DNA of 64,000 bases from Bradyrhizobium sp. CSA112 (GCF_029051645.1 NZ_JAACFS010000002.1:124001-188000), one strand, 5' to 3'; counted from the first letter of the stretch, positions 37,586 through 47,065 are shown. The notes: generated by a model not told the origin, from the sequence alone. Program-made: numbers and translations.

Positions 37586-37743
37586 CTCCGTGCGACCTAA
37601 TCATCCCGGCCTGTCAATGCCAATGCCCTTGTCGCCATGCACTTGTTGCACTTGCGAATATGCATCGCTTATCGCCCTTCCTTTTGCCCCGGACGTGCTT
37701 TACTTGGGGAGACCAGGTTGAAGCGATCCAGGAGGCACCCCCC

Positions 37744-38190
37744 ATGGCCATGACGATGAACGGCGAAGTCCAGCTTGCGGCGACGCGCGAGGCCGTGTGG
37801 GCCAAGCTGAACGATCCGGAAGTGCTGAAGGTCTGCATTCCCGGCTGCGAGGAGCTGGAGAAGACCGAAGACAACGGCTTCCGCGCCACCGCCAAAATGA
37901 AGGTCGGGCCGGTCTCCGCCCGCTTCAAGGGCAAGGTCATGCTGAGCGATCTCGATCCGCCCAACGGCTACAAGATCTCGGGCGAAGGCGAGGGCGGCGT
38001 CGCCGGCTTCGCCAAGGGGGGCGCCACGGTGGCGCTGACCGAAAAGGATGGCGGCACCCTGCTGAGCTATAATGTCGAGGCGCAGATCGGCGGCAAGCTG
38101 GCCCAGCTTGGACAGCGGCTGATCAATGGCGCGGCCAAGAAGCTGGCCGACGAATTCTTCGCCAATTTCGGCAAGGCCGTGCAGGGCTGA
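37744..38190 (+). CDS. coxG: CoxG-like SRPBCC protein
   Basis: 148 residues, with AGGAGG 9 bases before the ATG. It is the CoxG type of START/SRPBCC fold: [21 protein letters not shown] at the start, then [10 protein letters not shown] and [15 protein letters not shown], with [19 protein letters not shown] in the second half. CoxG is reported to anchor CO dehydrogenase or deliver quinone at the membrane. It is the first gene of the cox cluster, and its stop codon lies in a short tandem repeat. Confidence 0.9.
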   Translation: MAMTMNGEVQLAATREAVWAKLNDPEVLKVCIPGCEELEKTEDNGFRATAKMKVGPVSARFKGKVMLSDLDPPNGYKISGEGEGGVAGFAKGGATVALTEKDGGTLLSYNVEAQIGGKLAQLGQRLINGAAKKLADEFFANFGKAVQG

Positions 38191-38224
38191 TTCAGAGCCG
38201 GCTGATTCAGAGCCGGCTGATTCC
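38185..38224 (+). repeat. 15-bp tandem repeat across the coxG stop codon
   Basis: GGCTGATTCAGAGCC occurs twice (38185-38199 and 38200-38214), followed by the start of a third copy. The TGA stop of coxG lies in the first copy. The unit is itself partly palindromic (GGCT...AGCC). Confidence 0.7.
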
Positions 38225-38389
38225 TGCGCGCCGGCCCCGTCCGAACAGGTCGTCAAGTCTTTCAGGCCATGTCCCAGGCGAGGGGCTCCTGAGGTTGCTC
38301 ATTACCGGGATGGCCCATATTATGGCCTTTGGAATGACTTTAAACGCCTGCGCGGCCGATATGCGGCAGTGCAGCTCAAGAGAGTGGTG

Positions 38390-38869
<480 letters not shown>

Positions 38870-38912
38870 AGGCAAATCGATTTCATCGCGACCCGCGATC
38901 AGGAAGTTCTCA

Positions 38913-39716
38913 ATGTACGAATTCAAATATCATCGTCCGGCGACCGTGCGGCAGGCCGCCAATCTTCTGGTGAAGAACGAAGACGCCAAGGTGATCGCTG
39001 GCGGTCACACGCTGGTGCCGGTCATGAAGCAGCGGCTCGCCAGCCCGCCGCATCTGATCGACCTTTCCCATATCGAGGGGCTCGACGCCATCGAGATGAA
39101 GGGCCGTTCGCTGGTGATCGGCGCGACCGCCAAGCATGCCGACGTCGCGACGTCGCCGATCGTCGGCGAAGCCATCCCGGCGCTGGCCGAACTCGCGGGT
39201 GGGATCGGCGATCCCGCGGTGCGCCACAAGGGCACGCTCGGCGGCTCGCTGGCCAACAATGACCCGACCGCGGATTATCCCGCAGCCGTGCTCGCGCTCG
39301 GCGCCACCATCGTCACCAACAAGCGCCGCCTGAAGGCGGAAGAGTTCTTCCAGGGACTGTTCACGACCGCGCTGGAGAACGACGAGATCATCACCAAGGT
39401 GATGTTCCCGCTGCCGAAGAAGGCCGCCTATGTCAAATTCCGGAACCAGGCCTCGCGCTACGCGCTGGTCGGTGTGTTCGTCGCCAGGCGGCCGTCGGAT
39501 GTGCGCGTGGCCGTCACCGGCGCGGGCTCGGACGGCGTGTTCCGCGCCACCGCGTTCGAGGAAGCCTTGAAGAAGCGCTTCTCGCACAAGGTGCTCGACG
39601 GTGTCTCGGCTTCTGCTGAGGGACTGAACAGCGATCTGCACGGCAGCGCCGAATACCGCGCGCACCTGATCGGCGTGCTGACGCGCCGCGCCGTAGAAGC
39701 CGCGACGGCGAAGTAA
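38913..39716 (+). CDS. coxM: CO dehydrogenase / xanthine dehydrogenase family FAD subunit
   Basis: 267 residues; AGGAAG precedes the ATG. FAD-binding marks are VIAGGHTLVPVMKQRL (about 27-42) and the TLGGSLANNDPTADYPAA segment (about 110-127). Length matches CoxM. It accepts electrons from CoxS. The following gene is coxD; no coxL lies between coxS and coxM, or between coxM and coxD. Confidence 0.92.
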   Translation: MYEFKYHRPATVRQAANLLVKNEDAKVIAGGHTLVPVMKQRLASPPHLIDLSHIEGLDAIEMKGRSLVIGATAKHADVATSPIVGEAIPALAELAGGIGDPAVRHKGTLGGSLANNDPTADYPAAVLALGATIVTNKRRLKAEEFFQGLFTTALENDEIITKVMFPLPKKAAYVKFRNQASRYALVGVFVARRPSDVRVAVTGAGSDGVFRATAFEEALKKRFSHKVLDGVSASAEGLNSDLHGSAEYRAHLIGVLTRRAVEAATAK

Positions 39717-39765
39717 GTTTGCCGATTAATTTGCCGATTCCTCGCGCATCAAGATTGGCTATCCC

Positions 39766-40674
39766 ATGAGTGCATCGGCGCTGCCCAAATCCGTCGATGG
39801 GATGCTCGAACTCCTGACCTCGCGCGGCTATCTGGCCGAGCGGTCGCTGGCGACGGTGACCTACCTGTCGCTGCGCATGGGACGGCCGCTGTTTCTCGAA
39901 GGCGAGGCGGGCGTCGGAAAAACGGAGATTGCAAAGGTTCTGTCGGAGGCGCTCGGGCGCAAGCTGATCCGCCTGCAATGCTACGAAGGGCTCGACGTTG
40001 CCTCTGCCGTCTACGAGTGGAGCAGCGCGGCGCAGATGATCGCGATCCGGCTCGCGGAGGCCGCCGGCGATACCGATCGCGAGCAATTGTCGTCGGACAT
40101 TTTCGCCGAGCGTTTTCTGATCAAGCGTCCGCTGCTGCAGGCGCTGGAGCCTGACGTCGCCGGCGCGCCGGTGCTCCTGATAGACGAACTCGACCGCGCC
40201 GACGAGGCGTTCGAGGCGTATCTTTTGGAAATCCTCAGCGACTTCCAGGTCACGATCCCCGAATTCGGCACCATCAAGGCGCCGCATCCGCCGATCGTCA
40301 TCATCACCTCGAACCGCACCCGCGAGATCCACGACGCGCTGAAGCGCCGCTGTCTCTATCATTGGGTCGATTATCCCGAGGCCGAGCGTGAGCTTGCGAT
40401 CGTCAAGTCGCGCGTGCCTGACATTTCCGCAAAGCTGTCGCAGCAGGTCGTCCGTTTCGTTCAGGCATTGCGCGACCAGGATTTCTACAAGTCGCCAGGT
40501 GTGGCCGAGACCATCGACTGGGCCACCGCGCTGACCGAACTCGACGCCCGGTCGCTGACGCCGCAACTGGTCGGCGACACGCTCGGTGCGTTGCTGAAAT
40601 ACCAGGACGACATCGCGCGGATGCAGGGCGACGCGCTGCAGAAGGTTTTGAAGGACGCGACGAGCGAAACGTAG
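39766..40674 (+). CDS. coxD: MoxR-type AAA+ ATPase
   Basis: 302 residues. Walker A GEAGVGKT (46-53), Walker B LLIDELDR (about 138-145), sensor 1 in VIITSNRTREIHDALKRR. It belongs to the MoxR/CoxD group, which with a VWA partner helps assemble the metal centre of CO dehydrogenase. It is 49 bp after coxM and 128 bp before the VWA gene coxE. Confidence 0.9.
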   Translation: MSASALPKSVDGMLELLTSRGYLAERSLATVTYLSLRMGRPLFLEGEAGVGKTEIAKVLSEALGRKLIRLQCYEGLDVASAVYEWSSAAQMIAIRLAEAAGDTDREQLSSDIFAERFLIKRPLLQALEPDVAGAPVLLIDELDRADEAFEAYLLEILSDFQVTIPEFGTIKAPHPPIVIITSNRTREIHDALKRRCLYHWVDYPEAERELAIVKSRVPDISAKLSQQVVRFVQALRDQDFYKSPGVAETIDWATALTELDARSLTPQLVGDTLGALLKYQDDIARMQGDALQKVLKDATSET

Positions 40675-40679
40675 CTGTC

Positions 40680-40780
40680 GTCATTCCGGGGCGCGCATAG
40701 CGCGAGCCCGGAATCCATCGAGCTGCCTGGACCGCTGAGGAATGGATTCCGGGCTCTCGCTTCGCTCGCCCCGGAATGAC
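40680..40780. repeat. Palindromic element (TCATTCCGGGG family) between coxD and coxE
   Basis: Ends GTCATTCCGGGGCGCGCATA and CGCCCCGGAATGAC are inverted, and GGAATCCAT / ATGGATTCC are inner arms. It interrupts the otherwise tight cox cluster. Confidence 0.75.
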
Positions 40781-40802
40781 GAGGTAGAGAGATCTTTTTT
40801 CG

Positions 40803-42005
40803 ATGTCCATCGACCACCTCAATCCCCCCACCGGGCACATGGCCGACAACGTCGTCGGCTTCGCCCGTGCACTCCGCGCAGCCGGGATTCCCGTCGGTCC
40901 CGGTGCTGTCATCGACGCCCTGAACGCCCTGCAGGCGATCGAGATCGGCAACCGCGCCGACGTCTACGCCACGCTGGAGGCGATCTTCGTCAAGCGTCAC
41001 GAGCATATGCTGATCTTTGCACAGGCCTTCGACCTGTTCTTCCGCGCCGCCGAAGACTGGAAGCACATGCTGGATTCGGTGCCGCTGCCGGACCATGCCA
41101 AGAAGAAGCCGCCGCCGGCCTCGCGCCGCGTGCAGGAGGCGCTCGCCCAGCCCTCGGTGCGCGACGAGGAGCAGCAGATCCAGGAGCAGGAACTGCGGCT
41201 GTCGGTCTCCGACAAGGAGATCCTGCAGAAAAAGGACTTTGCGCAGATGAGCGCGGCCGAGATCGCCGAGGTCACCCGCGCCATTGCCAATATGAAGCTG
41301 CCGCAGGCCGAGCTGCGCACCCGCCGCCACCAGCCGGACGCCAAGGGTCTCAAGCTCGACATGCGGCGCACGCTGCGCAGCTCCTTGCGCACCGGCGGCG
41401 AGATCATCGACATAAGAAAGCTCGGCCGGATCGAGAAGCCGGCGCCGATCGTGGCGCTGCTCGATATATCGGGATCGATGAGCGAATATACCCGCCTGTT
41501 CCTGCATTTCCTCCACGCCATCACCGACGCCCGCAAGCGCGTGTCGGTGTTCCTGTTCGGTACGCGGCTGACCAATGTGACGCGGGCGCTGCGGGCGCGG
41601 GATCCCGACGAGGCGCTGGCGAGCTGTTCCTCATCGGTGGAGGACTGGGCCGGCGGCACCCGCATAGGCACCTCGCTGCACAGCTTCAACAAATTGTGGG
41701 GCCGGCGCGTGCTCGGCCAGGGCGCCATCGTGCTCCTGATCTCCGACGGGCTGGAGCGCGAGGCCGATGCCAAGCTGGCGTTCGAGATGGACCGGCTGCA
41801 CCGCTCCTGCCGGCGCCTGATCTGGCTTAATCCATTGCTGCGCTACAGCGCCTTCGAGGCCAAGGCCCAGGGTATCAAAATGATGCTGCCGCACGTTGAC
41901 GAATTCCGCCCGGTGCATAACTTGACATCGATGGAAGGGCTGATCGAGGCGCTTTCGGCGCCGCCCCCGCCGCACCACATGAGCCGCATCCGTTCAGCAG
42001 CTTGA
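40803..42005 (+). CDS. coxE: VWA domain protein CoxE
   Basis: 400 residues. The VWA metal site is LLDISGSMSEYT (D221, S223, S225), with a further Thr in GGTRIGTSLHSF and the acidic residue in LLISDGLERE. The N-terminal 200 residues are charged and helical (EEQQIQEQELRLSVSDKEI). It works with CoxD in maturation of the molybdenum-copper centre in studied cox systems. Confidence 0.92.
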   Translation: MSIDHLNPPTGHMADNVVGFARALRAAGIPVGPGAVIDALNALQAIEIGNRADVYATLEAIFVKRHEHMLIFAQAFDLFFRAAEDWKHMLDSVPLPDHAKKKPPPASRRVQEALAQPSVRDEEQQIQEQELRLSVSDKEILQKKDFAQMSAAEIAEVTRAIANMKLPQAELRTRRHQPDAKGLKLDMRRTLRSSLRTGGEIIDIRKLGRIEKPAPIVALLDISGSMSEYTRLFLHFLHAITDARKRVSVFLFGTRLTNVTRALRARDPDEALASCSSSVEDWAGGTRIGTSLHSFNKLWGRRVLGQGAIVLLISDGLEREADAKLAFEMDRLHRSCRRLIWLNPLLRYSAFEAKAQGIKMMLPHVDEFRPVHNLTSMEGLIEALSAPPPPHHMSRIRSAA

Positions 42006-42016
42006 AAGGGCCCCAT

Positions 42017-42346
42017 ATGCTCAACCGCGACGAAGACATTCTGCAGGCCGCCGAGAACTGGCAGAAGGCCGGCCACGGGGTTGCACTCGCGACCGTGGTC
42101 GAAACCTGGGGCTCGGCGCCGAGGCCGGCGGGCTCCAGCCTCGTCATCAACGATGACGGCACGTTCTTAGGGTCGGTGTCCGGCGGTTGCGTCGAGGGCG
42201 CTGTCGTCACCGAGGCGCTGGACGTGATCGCCAGCGGCAAGCCCAGGATGCTGGAATTTGGCGTCGCCGACGAGACCGCCTGGAACGTCGGGCTGTCCTG
42301 CGGCGGCACCATCCGCGTCTTCGTCGAGAAGGTGGGCCAGTCGTGA
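42017..42346 (+). CDS. XdhC/CoxI-family protein, N-terminal domain only
   Basis: 109 residues from the ATG at 42017. The XdhC N-terminal motif is intact: GSAPRPAGSSLVINDDGTFL and GSVSGGCVEGAVVTEAL, with SCGGTIRVFVE near the end. XdhC proteins hold and protect molybdenum cofactor before insertion. Here the family is split in two genes; the next one overlaps by 4 bp and carries the second domain. Confidence 0.88.
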   Translation: MLNRDEDILQAAENWQKAGHGVALATVVETWGSAPRPAGSSLVINDDGTFLGSVSGGCVEGAVVTEALDVIASGKPRMLEFGVADETAWNVGLSCGGTIRVFVEKVGQS

Positions 42347-43047
42347 AATTGGAAACTCTCACGCAGGTGAACGCCGAGCGCGCCGCGCGCCGTCCGGTCA
42401 TCGTGGTGACCGATGTCGCCAATGGCGAGCAGCGGCTGGTGAAGGCCAAGGATATCGCCACCGATCCGCTAGGGGGCGAACTAGCCAAGCAGCTCCGCAT
42501 GGGCAAGAGCGGCATGATCGAGTCCGGCGGCAAGAAACTGTTTCTCAACGTCTACGCGCCGACCGCGCGGCTCGTCATCGTCGGTGCGGTCCATATCAGC
42601 CAGGCGCTGGCGCCGCTGGCGCGCTCGCTCGATTACGATGTGACGGTGGTCGATCCGCGCACGGCCTTTGCAAGCCCCGAACGATTTCCGGACGTGCCGC
42701 TGATCGCCGAATGGCCCGATGTGGCGCTGCCGCCGCTCAATATCGATCATTACACGGCGTTCGTTGCCCTCACGCACGATCCCAAGATCGACGATCCGGC
42801 GCTGCTGCACGCCTTCGAACGCGACTGCTTCTATATCGGCGCGCTCGGCTCGCGAAAAACCCATGCCAAGCGTGCCGAACGGCTGAAGGCGCAGGGCGCA
42901 TCCGACACAGACGTCGCGCGCATTCATGCGCCGATCGGCCTTTCCATCGGCGCGGTGTCGCCGTCGGAGATTGCGGTCGCGATCATGGCCGAGATCACCG
43001 CCGAGCTGCGGCTGCCGAAAGAAACCGCGAAAGAGCAGGCGGCATGA
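42343..43047 (+). CDS. XdhC family protein with Rossmann domain
   Basis: 234 residues from a GTG at 42343 overlapping the previous stop (GTGA). The N-terminal part is a shortened XdhC segment; the Rossmann-like C-terminal domain starts at LVIVGAVHISQALAPLA and includes VVDPRTAFASPERF and YIGALGSRKTHAKR. It probably acts with the 109-residue partner in cofactor delivery and sulfuration. It overlaps the next gene by 4 bp. Confidence 0.88.
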   Translation: MKLETLTQVNAERAARRPVIVVTDVANGEQRLVKAKDIATDPLGGELAKQLRMGKSGMIESGGKKLFLNVYAPTARLVIVGAVHISQALAPLARSLDYDVTVVDPRTAFASPERFPDVPLIAEWPDVALPPLNIDHYTAFVALTHDPKIDDPALLHAFERDCFYIGALGSRKTHAKRAERLKAQGASDTDVARIHAPIGLSIGAVSPSEIAVAIMAEITAELRLPKETAKEQAA

Positions 43048-44648
43048 AGTTCGGTCCCGCCAGTCCGGAAGACGCGATTGGCGGCGTTACCGTCCATACG
43101 CTGCGGCAGGGATCGCTGGTGCTCAAGAAAGGCACCACGATCGGCCCGGCCGAAGTCGAGGCGCTCAACAAGGCCGGCGTTGCGGAAATCGTCGTGGTGC
43201 GGCTGGAGGAGGGCGACGTCTCCGAAGACGAGGCCGCCGCCAGCATCGCGCAGGCAGTGGCCGGCGAGGGCGTCACCGTCGAGCGAGCCTTTACCGGCCG
43301 CGCCAATCTGTTTGCCGCGCAGGCCGGCGTGCTGGTGGTGGACCGCGCCGCGGTCGATCGCATCAACGGCGTCGACGAGGCCATCACCTTTGCCACGCTC
43401 TCAGCCTTCAAGCCGGTCGTCGAAGGCGAGATGATCGCGACGGTAAAACTCATTCCGTTCGGCGTCGAGGCAAAGCTGCGCGACGCCGCCGTTGAAGTCG
43501 CGGGAAAGGACACGCTGCGGATTGCGCCTTACGTGATCAAGCGCGTCGGCGTGGTCTCGACGCTTTTACCGGGGCTCGCGCCCAAGGTGATCGACAAGAC
43601 CTTGCGCGTGACGGCGGAGCGGCTGGCCCCGGCCGGTGCCAGCATCATCGCCGAGCGCCGCGTGCCGCACGACGAGACGGCGCTGGCGTCTTCGATCAAG
43701 GAGTTGCTCGGCCTCGGCGCCGAACTCGTGATCGTGTTCGGCGCGTCCGCGATCGCCGACCGCCGCGACGTGATCCCTGCCGCGATCACGGAGATCGGCG
43801 GCGCTATCGAGCATTTCGGCATGCCGGTCGACCCCGGCAATCTTCTTTTGATCGGCAGCGCCGGCGGCGTGCCGGTGCTGGGCGCGCCGGGCTGCGCGCG
43901 CTCGCCGGTGGAAAACGGCTTTGACTGGGTGCTGATGCGGCTGCTGGCGGGACTGAAGGTCACGCGCACTGAGCTGACCGGCATGGGCGTCGGCGGCCTC
44001 CTGATGGAAATCGTCACGCGGCCGCAGCCGCGCACCGTGGCCGATCTCGAAGCCAATCGAAACGTCACCGCCATCGTTCTGGCCGCCGGGCGCTCGACGC
44101 GGATGGGCGGTCCCAACAAGCTGCTCGCCGAGATCGACGGCAAGAAGCTGGTGCGGATCGTGGCCGAGCAGGCGCTGGCCTCGAAAGCGACTGACGTTAT
44201 CGTCGTCACCGGCCATCAGGCCGAACTGGTCGAGCAGGCGCTGGCGGGGCTTAACGTAAAGTTCGTCCGTAACCCGGATTTCGCCGGTGGGCTGGCGTCC
44301 TCGGTCAAGGCGGGCATATCGGCCGTGCCTGAAAACGCCGACGGCGCCATCGTCTGCCTCGGCGACATGCCGCTGATCTCTGCCAAACTGATCGACCAGT
44401 TGATCGAAACCTTCGCGCCGGACCGCGGGCATCTGATCGCCGTCCCCGTCAGCGACGGCCGCCGCGGCAATCCCGTGCTGTGGTCGCGGCGTTTCTTCAA
44501 GGAGCTGATGACACTGGATGGCGACGTCGGCGCCCGCCACCTGATCGCCAAACACACCGAGGCGGTGGCTGAAGTCCCGGTCGACGGCCAGAGCGCCTTC
44601 CTCGACATCGACACCCCGCAAGCGCTGGAAGCGGCGCGGCGGGGGTAA
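43044..44648 (+). CDS. Molybdopterin-binding / MocA-type cytidylyltransferase fusion
   Basis: 534 residues; ATG overlaps the previous stop (ATGA). Residues about 1-330 are a MoeA/CinA-like molybdopterin-binding domain (ELVIVFGASAIADRRDVIPA). From about 342 there is an NTP-transferase domain: VLAAGRSTRMGGPNKLLAEI, then GHQAELVEQAL and VCLGDMPLIS. CO dehydrogenase uses molybdopterin cytosine dinucleotide, so transfer of CMP is the expected reaction. It closes the cox cluster. Confidence 0.88.
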   Translation: MKFGPASPEDAIGGVTVHTLRQGSLVLKKGTTIGPAEVEALNKAGVAEIVVVRLEEGDVSEDEAAASIAQAVAGEGVTVERAFTGRANLFAAQAGVLVVDRAAVDRINGVDEAITFATLSAFKPVVEGEMIATVKLIPFGVEAKLRDAAVEVAGKDTLRIAPYVIKRVGVVSTLLPGLAPKVIDKTLRVTAERLAPAGASIIAERRVPHDETALASSIKELLGLGAELVIVFGASAIADRRDVIPAAITEIGGAIEHFGMPVDPGNLLLIGSAGGVPVLGAPGCARSPVENGFDWVLMRLLAGLKVTRTELTGMGVGGLLMEIVTRPQPRTVADLEANRNVTAIVLAAGRSTRMGGPNKLLAEIDGKKLVRIVAEQALASKATDVIVVTGHQAELVEQALAGLNVKFVRNPDFAGGLASSVKAGISAVPENADGAIVCLGDMPLISAKLIDQLIETFAPDRGHLIAVPVSDGRRGNPVLWSRRFFKELMTLDGDVGARHLIAKHTEAVAEVPVDGQSAFLDIDTPQALEAARRG

Positions 44649-44653
44649 ATGCC

Positions 44654-44737
44654 GTAGGGTGGGCAAAGCGAAGCGTGCCCACCATGGCTCGGGCGTACCG
44701 GTGAGATGGTGGGCACGCTTCGCTTTGCCCACCCTAC
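44654..44737. repeat. Palindromic dispersed element
   Basis: GTAGGGTGGGCAAAGCGAAG at the left pairs with CTTCGCTTTGCCCACCCTAC at the right; the full element forms a stem of about 30 bp with a 20-base centre. It lies right after the cox cluster stop and could end that transcript. Confidence 0.8.
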
Positions 44738-44806
44738 AAATTCTCCATTCACCAACTGGAAACTCGCCCCCGCTAAAATCTTCCCGTTACCTCGGGGGAG
44801 GGGCTC

Positions 44807-45199
44807 TTGATCGTTTCGACCGTCGCGGCGCAGCGCCGCGCGCTCTTTATCATTGCGCTGACGCTGATACTGGGCGTCTCGGGCTACATCACCAGGGCTT
44901 GGGCGGCGGGCGCATTCGCCGTCGGCAAATGCGGCGCCTATGGCCAGGCCTATGATTATCCCGCCGAGGCTCCCGCGCGCGCTGCAGCGTTGAAACAATG
45001 CAAGGGCAACTGCACCGCGATCACCATGAAGCGCGCCTGCGCCGCGTTCGCTGTCGACATGACCAACCCCTGCGGTCCCCACGGCTATGCCGTAAAGCCC
45101 AACATTTCGAGCTCGCTCAACGCCGCGACCAAGAAGTGCTACGAATTCGGCGGCAAGGAATGTGTCATCCGCGCCTGGGCCTGCGACGCCAAGGGGTGA
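44807..45199 (+). CDS. DUF4189-type exported protein
   Basis: 130 residues from a TTG at 44807 with GGGGGAGG 6 bases upstream; no ATG is close. An N-terminal hydrophobic helix (ALFIIALTLILGVSGYITRAWA) is a signal or anchor. The mature part has six cysteines with spacing C-x(n)-CKGNC, CAAF and CYEF, ending in CVIRAWACDAKG, and the AYDYPAEAPARAAALKQC segment typical of DUF4189. Function unknown; likely periplasmic with disulfides. Confidence 0.72.
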   Translation: MIVSTVAAQRRALFIIALTLILGVSGYITRAWAAGAFAVGKCGAYGQAYDYPAEAPARAAALKQCKGNCTAITMKRACAAFAVDMTNPCGPHGYAVKPNISSSLNAATKKCYEFGGKECVIRAWACDAKG

Positions 45200-45209
45200 T
45201 TTTGCTATC

Positions 45210-45290
45210 GTTATTCCGGGGCGATGCAACGCATCGAACCCGGAATCTCGAGATTCCGGGTCTGGTGCTTGCGCACCATCCCGGAATGAC
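45210..45290. repeat. Palindromic element (TCATTCCGGGG family)
   Basis: GTTATTCCGGGGCGATGC and CCCGGAATGAC ends with the central GGAATCTCGAGATTCC palindrome, close in sequence to 35233-35313. Confidence 0.72.
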
Positions 45291-45302
45291 GAGAAAGAAA
45301 CA

Positions 45303-45711
45303 ATGCAATTCGACACCAAGATCGCGGTCATCATCCGGACCGATCTCGAAGCGTGGCAGAAGCTCAACGTCGCTTCATTCCTGGCCGGCGGCATCGCGGC
45401 CGCGTTTCCCGAATGTATCGGCGAGCCCTATGGCGATGCATCCGGCACGAAATATCTGTCGCTGATCGGCCAGCCGATTGATCTACGGCGCCGACCGGCC
45501 GGCGCTTTCGCGCGCGCTCGAACGGGCGCTCGCGAGGAACGTTACGCCCGCGGTCTATACCGAGGACATGTTCAGGACCACGCACGACGCCGCCAACCGC
45601 GAGGTGGTCAAGGGCGTGATCCGCGCCGAGCTTAATCTCGTAGGCCTCGCAATGCGCGCCGAGCGCAAGGTGATCGACAAGATCGTCGACGGGCTGAAGT
45701 TTCACGGCTAG
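45303..45711 (+). pseudogene. DUF2000 family gene, frameshifted
   Basis: An ATG at 45303 (GAGAAAG upstream) begins MQFDTKIAVIIRTDLEAWQK, continuing to SLIGQP, a DUF2000 start. The frame is then lost near 45478. A second frame picks up with IYGADRPALSRALERALARN and runs to KIVDGLKFHG at 45711. The expected order is GQP-x-x-IYGAD, so two bases seem missing (CCGAT|TGATCTAC) or one gained. DUF2000 proteins are about 130-140 residues and fold like peptidyl-tRNA hydrolase 2. A sequencing error is also possible. Confidence 0.75.
45577..45711 (+). repeat. Direct repeat copy 1 (DUF2000 3' end)
   Basis: 135 bp that recur at 46931-47065 with five differences by eye (96% identical). The copy codes for HDAANREVVKGVIRAELNLV and the rest of the DUF2000 C-terminus. 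Confidence 0.9.
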
Positions 45712-45992
45712 GCGTTTCGAGCAAGCCTGAGCTGTTGGCCGGCATTGTGCCATGGCTGCATCGTTGAAGGGTGACCTCAAAGCAGCCGCCGCGCTAACTG
45801 CCGAGTTGACTTGGTAACTCAATCGTCGGACCGGACATCGTTGGTGCAGTGCTCGCCGCGCCAAACAGTCGAGCTCATCGCAAGATGCTGGTCTGCCCGC
45901 CTAATCCGGCGCTGCGCAATTTAAAAGAAGAACCGAGGAACACCGGCCGTGACTGGCTTGTTCGTTCGTCGGGGCAGCACGAGGAGGCTACC

Positions 45993-46859
45993 ATGAGGAC
46001 ACCTCAGCTCTCCGCATTAATGTTAGCTGTTCTTACCTTCAGCGCCGGCGCCGCGGAACCTCAGAAGCTGTGGGAGGCGAGTGGCTTCAAGAACCCCGAA
46101 TCGGCGGTATTCGACCGAGCTGCGGGGGCCGTCTATGTTTCGAACGTCAACGGCGATCCGATGAAAAAGGATGGCAACGGCTTCGTTTCAAAGCTCGGGC
46201 CGGATGGAAAGGTCGTAACAATCGAGTGGGCCAAGGGACTCGACAGTCCGACCGGGCTCGCGCTTGCCAATGGCAAACTGTACGTCGCAGATGTGGACCG
46301 GATTGCGGAAATCGACCTCGCCAAGGGCGAAGTCCTGAACCGGTTCGAGGCACCCGGATCGAAGTTCTTGAACGACCTCGCGGCTGACAAGGGTGGACGG
46401 ATTTACGCTTCCGATATGGTGTCAAACAGCATTTGGGTGCTCGACGGCGGCAAGCTGTCTCTCCTGTTGCAGGATGACGCGCTCGAAAATCCGAACGGGC
46501 TCCTCGTCGAAGATGGCCGGCTTGTGGTTGCGTCGTGGGGCAAGATGGCCCCGGACTTCTCAACGAAGGTGCCCGGCCGCATGAAGGCGGTCGATCTCGC
46601 GACGAAAAAAGTGTCCGATCTAGGTAGCTCGACACCAGTCGGTAATCTCGACGGCATCGAACCCGATGGCAAGGGCGGCTATCTTGCCACCGATTGGATG
46701 ACCGGCGGGCTGCTCCGCATCGCGAGCGATGGCACAGCGACGCGCCTACTTCCACTCGCGAAGGGGAGCGCCGACCTCGGGATGGGACCGGATGGCATCG
46801 TCATTATCCCGATGATGATGGAGGGCACTATTGTGGCTTACAGGATCGATACACGCTGA
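45993..46859 (+). CDS. Exported SMP-30/gluconolactonase-like beta-propeller protein
   Basis: 288 residues from the ATG at 45993, which follows GAGGAGG; a longer open frame upstream is rejected for lack of a binding site. Signal peptide 1-20 (LSALMLAVLTFSAGAAEPQ). The propeller repeats include AVFDRAAGAVYVSNVNGDPM, GLALANGKLYVADVD, FLNDLAADKGGRIYASDM and NGLLVEDGRLVVASWG. This layout fits SMP-30-like or 6-bladed propeller proteins, with N and D residues that could bind a metal. The gene lies between two copies of a DUF2000 3' end. Substrate unknown. Confidence 0.75.
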   Translation: MRTPQLSALMLAVLTFSAGAAEPQKLWEASGFKNPESAVFDRAAGAVYVSNVNGDPMKKDGNGFVSKLGPDGKVVTIEWAKGLDSPTGLALANGKLYVADVDRIAEIDLAKGEVLNRFEAPGSKFLNDLAADKGGRIYASDMVSNSIWVLDGGKLSLLLQDDALENPNGLLVEDGRLVVASWGKMAPDFSTKVPGRMKAVDLATKKVSDLGSSTPVGNLDGIEPDGKGGYLATDWMTGGLLRIASDGTATRLLPLAKGSADLGMGPDGIVIIPMMMEGTIVAYRIDTR

Positions 46860-46930
46860 GAATAGGAATGCGTCTGGCCTGAGCCGGAGCGCGGCTTCTG
46901 AAAACAGCGCCCCGGCCCACGATAGTCGCG

Positions 46931-47065
46931 ACCACGCACGACGCCGCCAACCGCGAGGTGGTTAAGGGCGTGATCCGCGCCGAGCTTAATCTCGTCGGCC
47001 TCGCGATGCGTGCCGAGCGCAAGGTGATCGACAAGATCGTCGACGGGCTGAAGTTTCACAGCTAG
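46931..47065 (+). repeat. Direct repeat copy 2 (DUF2000 3' fragment)
   Basis: Near-identical to 45577-45711, starting at ACCACGCACGACGC and ending with the GCTAG stop region. It has no start codon and no upstream DUF2000 sequence, so it is a fragment left by the duplication. Confidence 0.9.

Noticed and set aside
45849..45992. Longer start of the SMP-30-like gene
   Set aside because: It would place a signal peptide in the interior; GAGGAGG precedes the ATG at 45993.
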